A stretch of 48,007 nt of DNA from a bacterium D16-76 (GTDB lineage: Bacteria; Bacillota; Clostridia; Oscillospirales; Acutalibacteraceae): assembly GCA_009917445.1 (NCBI GenBank), contig QZEE01000027.1:1-48007 (forward strand), read 5' to 3'. The notes below the pieces were generated by a model that was not told the DNA's origin, ran no database searches, and worked only from the letters and a program-made list of their open reading frames with translations. Of the stretch, positions 41,165-48,007 are shown one piece after another. The position numbers were made by a program, and so were the translations under genes. The first letter of the stretch is position 1. Every line of letters begins with the position of its first letter.

Positions 41165-43234
41165 TCAATCTGTAGTAACGTTGGAATTGGCATCGTCCGC
41201 GGTACGGAAAGCGCCTGTAAGTGTGCTGGTTAGGTTGCGCAGGAACGCGGCCTGTACGTCCTCAATGAGAGTTTGGCCGTTGGACGTATCTACCAGCTCA
41301 AAGGACAGCCCTTCCAACGCCATGGCGTCCGGCTGGCGTACCAGGAAGAAGAGGTGGACGTAGTCCCCGTCTTCGTAGGCTTGCTGGCCCTGCTCTAACC
41401 GCCAGAAGTACCCGGCTTCTGTCTCCAAGACCAGGATTTCCGGGTCATCGGGCAAAAAGGCGTTGTAGGCGCTTTCGTCGGCAACGGGGCAGGCCGGCAG
41501 GGTTTGCACCGGCTGGCCTTGGGATGTGCACAGGAGCTCCCAATTTTCTATGCTGGGCAGCTGGGCTTCCTGGGCCAGCAGGCTGATAAGCCATGTGCGG
41601 CGGCCGTTTACGTCCGAGCCTTCGTCGATGGACTGCACGTACAGGCCGTTTTCAAAATCTGGGTGGTGGGGGCCTTTTTGGCAGTCTTCTACGGATAGCT
41701 TTGTGAGCCCGGCTTCTTGGTAAGTATAGCTGGGCGCGGCGGTGGCTTCGGCTAAGTCGATGGTAAACTGGGCCATGACAGGGTTAAGGGCCGCTTCGCC
41801 TGGTGCCGTGCCCCCGTAGCTTGCCCAGCTTTCCAGGTCTTCGGGGTCAAACTGATAGAAGGTGAGCACCAGCTTTTCCCGGTCTAAGGGCTTCATGAGG
41901 GCTGAGAAATGGAGGGGGTATATAAGCTGCCCGCTGCTGTCTGGCTGGGGGTCTGTGCCGTCCCAAAGGGTTTGGGCCAGGACCGTGCCGTCTTTGTCCG
42001 CAAGCACCGCGTACATGCCGTAGGGCTTGTAGCGGGGCGGGACGCTGGCGTACTCAAGGGGCAGCAGGCTATAGCCATAATAGCCGCTGTGGGGGGCCTG
42101 GATGGAAGCGCTGAACTGGCCGGGGGTGCAGCTTACGTTTTCCAGGGTGTAGTGGTTGTCTTCGGCGGGGGTTTCGATGGTTATGGCGCTGCCGGTATCG
42201 ATTTTCACGGCTAAGTCGCCGGTAAAGATGAGGGGCAGCTCCGCTTCGGAATAACGGGAGGAGGGGTAGGAGGCCCACACCGAGGACAAATCCAGGCTAA
42301 TGGAGATATCCTGGCCGTCGCTGGGCTGTATGGGTACATCCAGCACCCAGGTGGCGGTGTAGTGGGCACAGGTTTCGGTTTTGCCGTCCCCGGTGTCCCG
42401 CTCCTGGATGTCCTGCTGCACCAGGGCCAGGCAGTCTGGGTAGCCGTGGATGTAGGGGCTGCCCTGGAGGGTGATGCTCTGGATGCTTACGGGGCTGCGC
42501 CCGTTTACCTGGACCCGGGCGGAGCCTGGCAGCGAATCCAAAGAATCGTTCGCGTCGGGGGGCGGGGGGGAGGCATCGGCTATGGCTATGGCCCGGCTGG
42601 TGTCCGGGTCTTGTGAAAACTCTAGGGCGGTGGGCAGTTCGGTTTCCTCGACCTTGCCTTCCAGCAGGGTGGCCAGGGTATCGGCCGGCACCCACAGGGA
42701 CACGTCTAAGAACACCTGGCGGCCGTCGCTCCAAGCGTTATCGACTGTAAGGGTGCCCAGGCCCTGGGGGTCGCGGATTTCCACGGGGTCAAACACCGGC
42801 ATGGCGCGGGCCTGCCGGCCTTTGCCCCGGCTTGTGCCGGTGGCTGTTTTTGCCAGGGGGGGCGGGGCCGGGAGGCCGTCGTCGGTGGTGCCGTTTATGG
42901 CCTTGAAGACCATGCCCAGGCCGGGCAGGTTTTCGGTCAACTGGGGGTAGGCCTGGTTGACCCCCAGCAGCGACGCGCCCAGCACCAGCATCAGCACCGC
43001 CACGGTAGCCAGGCTTTTTAAAGCGGCCCGCAGCGGGTAGTGGCGCACGGGCATATCCCGGGGCAGCTCGGCATAGGCCCGCCGCAGGGCCTTGTGGTAG
43101 GCGGCGGGGGCGGCTTCCATGTCCAGCTCTTTGGCTAAGAAGCCGGCAAAGCCCTTGTCCCGCCGGTAGTCCCGGGGGGAGAGCCTTGCCTGGCCTGCGC
43201 GCACCGCCCCGGACAGATCTTTTTTATTTTTCAT
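41165..43234 (-). CDS. DUF4179-type membrane anti-sigma factor
   Basis: This 689-aa protein has a cytoplasmic N-terminus of ~70 residues, one transmembrane segment (about 72-92; LATVAVLMLVLGASLLGV) and a large extracytoplasmic beta-rich part that begins with the DUF4179 pattern (domain after the membrane, about 95-250). This is the layout of anti-sigma factors that sense an outside signal and hold their ECF sigma factor. It overlaps the sigma gene by 11 bp. The signal is unknown. ATG 43234 is used. Confidence 0.82.
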   Translation of the reverse strand: MKNKKDLSGAVRAGQARLSPRDYRRDKGFAGFLAKELDMEAAPAAYHKALRRAYAELPRDMPVRHYPLRAALKSLATVAVLMLVLGASLLGVNQAYPQLTENLPGLGMVFKAINGTTDDGLPAPPPLAKTATGTSRGKGRQARAMPVFDPVEIRDPQGLGTLTVDNAWSDGRQVFLDVSLWVPADTLATLLEGKVEETELPTALEFSQDPDTSRAIAIADASPPPPDANDSLDSLPGSARVQVNGRSPVSIQSITLQGSPYIHGYPDCLALVQQDIQERDTGDGKTETCAHYTATWVLDVPIQPSDGQDISISLDLSSVWASYPSSRYSEAELPLIFTGDLAVKIDTGSAITIETPAEDNHYTLENVSCTPGQFSASIQAPHSGYYGYSLLPLEYASVPPRYKPYGMYAVLADKDGTVLAQTLWDGTDPQPDSSGQLIYPLHFSALMKPLDREKLVLTFYQFDPEDLESWASYGGTAPGEAALNPVMAQFTIDLAEATAAPSYTYQEAGLTKLSVEDCQKGPHHPDFENGLYVQSIDEGSDVNGRRTWLISLLAQEAQLPSIENWELLCTSQGQPVQTLPACPVADESAYNAFLPDDPEILVLETEAGYFWRLEQGQQAYEDGDYVHLFFLVRQPDAMALEGLSFELVDTSNGQTLIEDVQAAFLRNLTSTLTGAFRTADDANSNVTTD

Positions 43235-43754
43235 AGCTTACGGCCCTCCCTTCCTGCTCACGTGTTTCGTAGGCTTCTTTAAACCGCTTGCGGCCGTGGA
43301 CCAGGCGCTGCTTCACAGCGCCCTCACTGATACCCAAAAGCCTGGCTACATCCCGCACGGACAAGTCGTTCAGGTAGTACAGGGTCAAAATGAGCCGGTC
43401 GTTTTCCCCCAGCTTTGAGAGGCTTTCCCGCACGTCCAGGGCGGTGTCCCATTCTTCGGTGTAGCCCTTTTCCGGCAGCAGCTCCAGGGGCACGATGCCC
43501 CGCTGGTCCCGCAGCAGGTCGTAACAGCAGTTGATGACCACCCGCATGAGCCAGGCTTTAAAGGCCCGGGGCTTGCGCACCTCGCCGATTTTGTAGAAGG
43601 CCCGGCAGACAGCCTCTTGGGCGGCATCCTCCACGTCGTCCTCCCGGTGCAAGATGGCCTTGGCCGTGCGGTACATGGCTAGCTCGTGCTCCTGCATCAG
43701 CTGCAGGAAAGCGTCCTTGTCGCCGTTTTGCGCCTTTTTTACCAGCCTTTCCAT
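43224..43754 (-). CDS. ECF sigma-70 family sigma factor
   Basis: This ~176-aa protein has region 2 (LAMYRTAKAILHREDDVEDAAQEA, RAFKAWLMRVVINCCYD) and region 4 (LSVRDVARLLGISEGAVKQRL). Starts GTG 43766, GTG 43760 and ATG 43754 are possible; AGGGG lies before the latter. It leads the anti-sigma gene. Just upstream on the minus strand CTAACC (43822-43817), a 16-bp spacer and CGTC (43800-43797) resemble an ECF promoter, suggesting autoregulation. Confidence 0.92.
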   Translation of the reverse strand: MERLVKKAQNGDKDAFLQLMQEHELAMYRTAKAILHREDDVEDAAQEAVCRAFYKIGEVRKPRAFKAWLMRVVINCCYDLLRDQRGIVPLELLPEKGYTEEWDTALDVRESLSKLGENDRLILTLYYLNDLSVRDVARLLGISEGAVKQRLVHGRKRFKEAYETREQEGRAVSYEK

Positions 43755-43918
43755 CCACACACGCACCCCTTTTCACTTCCTTTTCTATATATCTAAGACG
43801 GGGCGGCCCCCGCTTTGGTTAGGTGGTTTTGAAAAAAATTTCAAAAAATTTTCCCCGGCCTGCCCCAGACAGGGGAAAAGGGCCCGCGCCCTATGGCACA
43901 GGCCCCTTACCAGGGGGG

Positions 43919-44656
43919 TTATTTCCCGTCTTTGGCGTCTACGTCTTTTAAGAAATCAATGCAGCGCTTGACTTCCTCCAGGCCGGTGGGCTCCAGGCCT
44001 TCGCTTTCCACTACCATTTCTATGCCCAGCTCAATGGCGGTGTCCCGCACAGCCAGCACCGGGGCCTTGCCCAGCCCCAGGGACTTGCCCTCGTGGCCGC
44101 CCACGCCGTCCTTCAGGTGGATGACGCTGATGCGGTCCTTATGTTCCTTCAGGAAGGCTACCGGGTCCTTCCCGGCGGCAAACACCCAGTAGGTGTCTAC
44201 TTCCAGGTTGATTTTGGTGCGCTTTAAGAACTCTTCCTCGGCGATGACGCCGTCCTGGTTGGGCTTGAACTCGTGGTCGTGGTTGTGGTAGTGCAGGGTG
44301 ATGCCCTCTTTTTCCAGCCGGGGCTGCAGCACGTTCAGGCGGTCGACAACCTGGTCTACAGCCTCTTTGGTTTCCAGCTTCTCATAGGGGACGATGATGT
44401 TTTCGCACCCAATGGCCTTGTGGTAGGCAATGGTCTCTTCCAGCACGTCGTCGGTCAGGGCGGCCAGGCCTGTGTGGGTCCCGCTGGCCCGCAGGCCGTA
44501 CTGGTCCAGCCATTTTTTGATGGTCTCGGCCGGGTGGCCCATAAAGCCCGCAAACTCTACAAACGAGTAGCCCATAGCCGCCACTTCCCGCAGGGCGCCT
44601 TCCATGTCCTCCTTGGTGATATCCCGGACACTGAACATTTGCAAACCGTACTTCAT
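43919..44656 (-). CDS. Sugar phosphate isomerase/epimerase-like TIM barrel
   Basis: This 245-aa protein belongs to the AP_endonuc_2/xylose-isomerase-like barrel family: KYGLQMFSVRD at strand 1, ASGTHTGL, LHYHNHDHEF with metal-binding residues, INLEVDTYW and VIHLKDGVGG, then EMVVESEGL. Family members act on myo-inositol, hydroxypyruvate or keto-sugars; the substrate is not deducible. ATG 44656 has GAGGAG, preferred over GTG 44668. It has its own promoter and probably is a single-gene unit. Confidence 0.87.
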   Translation of the reverse strand: MKYGLQMFSVRDITKEDMEGALREVAAMGYSFVEFAGFMGHPAETIKKWLDQYGLRASGTHTGLAALTDDVLEETIAYHKAIGCENIIVPYEKLETKEAVDQVVDRLNVLQPRLEKEGITLHYHNHDHEFKPNQDGVIAEEEFLKRTKINLEVDTYWVFAAGKDPVAFLKEHKDRISVIHLKDGVGGHEGKSLGLGKAPVLAVRDTAIELGIEMVVESEGLEPTGLEEVKRCIDFLKDVDAKDGK

Positions 44657-44697
44657 AACAACATACACTCCTCAGGGGATAAAATAGGTACCCCTTA

Positions 44698-44726
44698 ATG
44701 ATAAGGGCCGGCAGGGGAAAAGTCAA
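44698..44726 (-). promoter_or_regulatory. Promoter for the isomerase-like gene
   Basis: TTGACT (44726-44721), 17-bp spacer, TATCAT (44703-44698). Confidence 0.65.
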
Positions 44727-44804
44727 GCAGGGGGGCGCACTTTCTTTGTACTTTTCCGAACAGCCTCCCTTTCGGCTTTCCCTATGGCCACGCTTGGCGG
44801 GATA

Positions 44805-45038
44805 TTACAGGGTGTCGCCAGCGGAAAAAAGCCCCTGCAAAATTCCTTCTGCCTGGGTCTTTTTGTCTGGGGCCACAAAGACCTTTATCCTCTCGCGCAT
44901 CCCGGTTTTCAAGACCAGCCCCGCCCCATGCACGGGTACCGCTGCGTGGGGGATACAGTTGTCCTTTAAAACCTGCATCAGCATTTCGGCCCACATGGCT
45001 TCTTTTTCTACCAGGAATTCGTAATCGCCCTTTCCCAT
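44805..45038 (-). CDS. DUF2007-like small protein
   Basis: This 77-aa protein has a short ferredoxin-like pattern (EKEAMWAEMLMQVLKDNCIPH, then RIKVFVAPDKKTQAEGILQG) seen in DUF2007, a putative signal-transducing family. The function is unknown. ATG 45038 follows GAAAGGAG. Confidence 0.7.
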   Translation of the reverse strand: MGKGDYEFLVEKEAMWAEMLMQVLKDNCIPHAAVPVHGAGLVLKTGMRERIKVFVAPDKKTQAEGILQGLFSAGDTL

Positions 45039-45082
45039 AAACAGTCTCCTTTCTCAACCAGGGTATGTCGCTTGCTGGTTCT

Positions 45083-45111
45083 ATTTTACCATAAATTATC
45101 CCAAAAGTCCA
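45083..45111 (-). promoter_or_regulatory. Promoter for the DUF2007-like gene
   Basis: TGGACT (45111-45106), 17-bp spacer, TAAAAT (45088-45083). Confidence 0.55.
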
Positions 45112-45171
45112 GCGTGGATTTGTTAAGTTTCCCCATGCCGCCTTGCCGCACAATGGGCCCGCAGGGGCTCC

Positions 45172-45228
45172 GGCCCCGCCGGCAGGCTCGGCCGGCTGCT
45201 GGACGCGTCCCACGAGGACGCAGCAACC
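45172..45228 (-). repeat. Nested palindromic module, copy E (diverged)
   Basis: On the + strand GCGTCCC-ACG-AGGACGC (45205-45221), one mismatch in the stem, with GCCGGCAGGCTCGGCCGGCTG beside it. The tail is more diverged than in copies A-D. Confidence 0.6.
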
Positions 45229-45264
45229 CTGGGGCCCGCGATCCCTTTTGGGCTTTTGGGGGGC

Positions 45265-45293
45265 TTGCAATTCTGAAGGGTCTATATTATAAT
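45265..45293 (+). promoter_or_regulatory. Promoter of the GH32 gene
   Basis: TTGCAA (45265-45270), 17-bp spacer, TATAAT (45288-45293), 43 bp before the start codon. Confidence 0.7.
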
Positions 45294-45336
45294 TTACCCA
45301 AACGCTCCTGCCTAAAAAAAGAAAGAGGTGCTTTTT

Positions 45337-46431
45337 ATGTCTGCCATGCCACGCCTTTCCTATCACTTCGAGCCCGAAAAGGGCTGGATCAACGACCCTA
45401 ACGGCCTTTGCTGGTTTCAAGGCGAATACCACGCCTTTTTCCAGCACAACCCCTTTGCCGCCAAATGGGACACCATGCACTGGGGCCATGCCGTCAGCAA
45501 GGACCTGGTGCATTGGGAAGAACTGCCCATTGCCCTGTACCCGGACATGCCCTATGAAAACAGCGATGGCTGCTTCTCGGGCTCGGCCCTGGAAAAAGAC
45601 GGCGTGCTTTATTTGATGTACACCGCGGTTTCCCATGAGCATGGCCAGACCCAGTGCATCGCCACCAGCCGGGACGGCCGCCATTTTGAAAAATACCCCG
45701 GCAACCCGGTTATCCCCCAAAGCCCGGTAGACCCCCAGAATAAGGACTTCCGGGACCCCAAGATTTTCCCCTACGGCGGCGGGTACCGTATGGTGTGCGG
45801 CGCGGGGGTGGACGGCTTGGGCAGCATTTTGCTGTATGGGTCGGAGGATTTGATCCACTGGGAGTATAAGGGGCCTATTTTTGAAAGCCGCGACTACGGC
45901 CCTGTGCCCGAGTGCCCCGACCTGTTCCCCCTGGGGGACAAATGGGTGCTCATGTTCTCCCGCATGGACGAGACCCGGGCCGCCCAGTTTGTGGTGGGCC
46001 AGTTTGACGGGGAACGCTTTACCCCGGAAAGCTACCAGGTTGTGGAAAAGGGCAACGCCTTTTACGCCCCCCAGACCTTCTTGGACCCCCAGGGCCGCCG
46101 CATCCTGATCGGCTGGATGAACAGCTGGGAGCGGGAGATCCCCGAGGGCGCGGTGCGGGCCGGCGCCCTTACTATCCCCCGGGAAGTGGCGCTGGTTGAC
46201 GGCAGGGTGCGCAATTACCCTGTGGCCGAGGCCCGGCATCTGCTGCGGGACGGCGCGGGGCTCCTGCGGGCTGAGGGGGACAGCCTGGCCCTTACCCATA
46301 ACGGGCAGGTGCTGCTTTCCATGCCCCGGGACCAGGTGCGGCAGGTGTCTTATTTGCAGGACGCTTACGCCTGCGAGGTCTTTGTGAACCAGGGGGAGGC
46401 CACCTGTACCTTTTACCAGGAGGGGGTGTAA
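45337..46431 (+). CDS. GH32 beta-fructosidase, short form
   Basis: This 364-aa protein has the GH32 five-blade propeller with its three acids: Asp20 in WINDPNG (nucleophile), Asp140 in FRDPK and acid/base Glu192 in ECPDLF. GH32 enzymes hydrolyse sucrose, sucrose 6-phosphate or fructans. It is about 100 residues shorter than usual: the C-terminal beta-sandwich seems reduced to a short segment (about 300-364). No signal peptide. ATG 45337 has AAAGAGGTG. A P-loop kinase follows 7 bp after, likely one transcript. Confidence 0.9.
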   Translation: MSAMPRLSYHFEPEKGWINDPNGLCWFQGEYHAFFQHNPFAAKWDTMHWGHAVSKDLVHWEELPIALYPDMPYENSDGCFSGSALEKDGVLYLMYTAVSHEHGQTQCIATSRDGRHFEKYPGNPVIPQSPVDPQNKDFRDPKIFPYGGGYRMVCGAGVDGLGSILLYGSEDLIHWEYKGPIFESRDYGPVPECPDLFPLGDKWVLMFSRMDETRAAQFVVGQFDGERFTPESYQVVEKGNAFYAPQTFLDPQGRRILIGWMNSWEREIPEGAVRAGALTIPREVALVDGRVRNYPVAEARHLLRDGAGLLRAEGDSLALTHNGQVLLSMPRDQVRQVSYLQDAYACEVFVNQGEATCTFYQEGV

Positions 46432-46438
46432 GGGCCCT

Positions 46439-46918
46439 GTGGCGACCTTATATTTAATGGTGGGCCTGCCCGGGGCGGGCAAGACTACTTACGCCAAACA
46501 GCTGGCGGAGGAAACCGGGGCGGTGCGCTTTACCCCGGATGAGTGGCACATTTTCCTCTTTGGCGACGACTTCCACGGGCCGGGCCATGAGCTCCACGAC
46601 CAGCGCCACGACCGGGTGGAGGAGCTGATGTGGAAGGTGGGCCGGGAGCTTTTGGGGAAGGGCGTCAGCGTCATTTTGGATTTTGGCTTCTGGACGGAAG
46701 AACAGCGGGAGGAAAAGCGCCGGGAAGCCGCCGCCCTGGGGGCCGGGACAAAGGTCTGCTTTTTGGACGCCCCTATGGAAGAGCTGCTGCGCCGCCTAGG
46801 CTGCCGGGCCGCCCAAGGCCAGGGGGGTGTTTTTGCAAACATTACCGAAGCCGATATGCGGGAGTGGGCGGGGGTGTTCCAGCCGCCGGAAAACCCGTGG
46901 CGGCATGTGCGGTTTTAA
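46439..46918 (+). CDS. P-loop kinase-like ATPase (AAA_33)
   Basis: This 159-aa protein has Walker A GLPGAGKTTYAKQLA, then FTPDEWH and a VILDFGFW strand, and DAPMEELLRRL, a nucleotide/small-molecule kinase pattern (zeta-like or polynucleotide-kinase-like group). The substrate is unknown. The start is GTG 46439 with AAGGG; it is coupled to the GH32 gene. Confidence 0.82.
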   Translation: MATLYLMVGLPGAGKTTYAKQLAEETGAVRFTPDEWHIFLFGDDFHGPGHELHDQRHDRVEELMWKVGRELLGKGVSVILDFGFWTEEQREEKRREAAALGAGTKVCFLDAPMEELLRRLGCRAAQGQGGVFANITEADMREWAGVFQPPENPWRHVRF

Positions 46919-46929
46919 CAGAAGATGAA

Positions 46930-46963
46930 AAAGCGCCCCTTGGGTAAAGCCTGGGGGCGCTTT
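46930..46963. terminator. Terminator after the kinase
   Basis: AAAGCGCCCC (46930-46939) pairs with GGGGCGCTTT (46954-46963); between convergent genes. Confidence 0.7.
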
Positions 46964-47013
46964 GCTGTTTGTTGAGTAGGGGGGATTTTTTGTTTTGCCG
47001 GTGCTTTGCGCGC

Positions 47014-47345
47014 TTAGGGGATGCCCAGGGGCTCCCAGTGGCCGGCCAGTTCCAGCATGGCTTTGCCGTAGTCCTGCTGGCCCGCCTGCAAAAGCACAAG
47101 GCCTGTGGAAACGGTTGCAGGCAGCCCCAGCCCCAGATAGAGCCGGGGGGCACGTCAATTTTGAGGACATAGGCTTTGCCGTCCTGGCCGTCGCAGGGGC
47201 AGGCCAGCCCGTGGCTGCCGCCGGCGGGGACGCCCCACTGGCTTTCCAGGCTCTGTAGGGTTTTTTCCAGGTGGGAAAGCCATTGGGCGCCGGCCTTCCC
47301 CAAAGAGGCGGCACGGCTGGCGGCTTCTTTTGGCAATGGGATCAT
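47014..47345 (-). pseudogene. Frameshifted aminoglycoside-kinase-like remnant
   Basis: From ATG 47345 a frame reads ~67 residues resembling the N-terminus of aminoglycoside/hydroxyurea kinases (pfam04655): WLSHLEKTLQSLESQWGV, then DGKAYVLKIDVPP. At a run of six C (about 47149-47154) the sensible reading moves to another frame, LYLGLGLPATVSTGLVLLQA and on to a TAA at 47016-47014. One extra C would join both into ~111 residues. Even joined, the kinase catalytic half is absent. It is either a sequencing error in a short gene, or a decayed gene. Confidence 0.5.
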
Positions 47346-48004
47346 GGGGGCTCTTTTCTTTTGCTGACCATCCCCCCACAAAAACAATGGCGCTTCCCTC
47401 CTATTTCGGGTATGATAAAGGCAAAGAGGTGGTTCCCATGAGCATAGACATTTCTGACATCAGCTTGGCCAATGGGCGTGTTCACATAAGCGTTCGTACG
47501 CGTCTTTTTGGCAAATTTTTGCCATCTTCTGCGTTGAAAATTCTTGAAGTATGTGGCCTTCCTCGTCGGCGAAAAGGTATGGGCTTACCGCACGCCTGGC
47601 CTTTTCTGCCATGGCGGTCTTGTGGTAGCAATATCCCAGCGGCAAAGACGTTATTTCATCTTTACTCACGATAGTACGGCTGCGCTTATCCTTAGCTGGC
47701 CCCTGCCCTTTATGTGTGTGCGGGCGGCAGAGCTGGGGCGCGGGGCTGCTGGATGGGCGCTTTTGAAGCGGGGAAAATGCGGGCTCTACTGGGCACACCC
47801 GAAGAATATGTGGTGGCAGCGTGTACCCTATGGGCTATCTGGCTGGGGATACCGGTGAGCGCCGGGGGAAAAACCTTTAGAGGAGTTCGGCTGTTGGGAG
47901 AAGCTTTGATTTTCAAAAAATGAAAATCCGCCCACCTATAGCACCCCAATAAAATAACAGTGAATTTGACTAAAGGTGTAGAATGTAAACAGAAGGTGAT
48001 AGCA
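47346..48004. other. Unresolved stretch of short overlapping frames
   Basis: Frames of 60-110 codons occur on both strands and overlap. The best start is ATG 47439 (RBS AAAGAGGTGG; MSIDISDISLANGRVHISVR, ends 47674), and another + frame (from about 47548: VAFLVGEKVWAYRTPGLFCHGG) is equally protein-like, as if one gene were frame-shifted. I recognise no family. The base composition is less GC-rich than the neighbours. Confidence 0.3.
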
Positions 48005-48007
48005 ATG
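48005..48007 (+). CDS. Start codon of a gene running off the window
   Basis: ATG at the last three bases is preceded by AGAAGGTGATAGCA, a good ribosome site, so a gene probably begins here. Nothing can be said of its product. Confidence 0.45.

Noticed and set aside
44782-46482. 566-codon minus-strand frame over the GH32 gene
   Set aside because: It is the shadow of GH32 and of the DUF2007-like gene; it has no motifs and runs through promoters and repeats.

Overview
The window looks like chromosome from a high-GC, monoderm anaerobe of the Clostridia, probably an Oscillospirales/Ruminococcaceae-type gut bacterium. The reasons are a long single-chain PurL, a Cys-specific T-box ahead of cysE, an SLH surface protein, a glycyl radical enzyme pair, plant-glycan hydrolases (GH13, GH127, GH32), and GC-rich codons in the backbone genes. 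The genus is not determinable from the sequence alone.

Region 1 (239-18180) is an integrated element of about 17.9 kb in the 3' end of tRNA-Val(GAC). A 65-bp direct repeat (tRNA 3' end plus tRNA terminator, one mismatch) brackets it at 239-303 and 18116-18180. Tandem 12-bp GTGTGGTCAAAA-type repeats, probable integrase arm sites, lie just inside both ends. It carries a tyrosine integrase, a small DNA-binding protein, a truncated relaxase, an XRE regulator, a HEPN-MNT pair and a DUF4143-type ATPase. Its main cargo is one minus-strand gene series: WYL regulator, dynamin-like GTPase A, [IS110 insertion], dynamin-like GTPase B, tail-anchored coiled-coil protein, ~125-aa protein, large HerA/FtsK-like ATPase, LHH nuclease toxin, SUKH immunity protein. 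This series is the strongest candidate for an undescribed system: a membrane-remodelling and translocase apparatus coupled to a nuclease effector with its immunity gene. Bases 1-238 carry a different set of 12-bp repeats next to the same attachment core and may be the end of a second, tandem element.

Region 2 (18.2-48.0 kb) is the host backbone: tRNA-Val, a membrane GT2 glycosyltransferase, purL, a GH13 amylase-type enzyme, an SLH/MBG surface protein, a GH127 beta-L-arabinofuranosidase, a SpoU rRNA methyltransferase, a divergent glycyl-radical activase/glycyl radical enzyme pair followed by a fructose-6-phosphate-aldolase-type protein, a PRPP synthetase, T-box-cysE-cysS, an ECF sigma/DUF4179 anti-sigma pair, a sugar isomerase-like protein, a DUF2007-type protein, a GH32 enzyme, a P-loop kinase and a frameshifted aminoglycoside-kinase-like remnant. 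Carbohydrate use, nucleotide synthesis and cysteine supply dominate.

Intergenic spaces of the backbone, but not the element, are filled with modular palindromic repeats. One ~54-bp module has a hairpin whose 7-bp arms differ between copies while staying complementary (AGT loop constant). Pairs of filled and empty sites show it sitting inside other repeats. This looks like a small inserting, structure-selected repeat family and is the second notable find.
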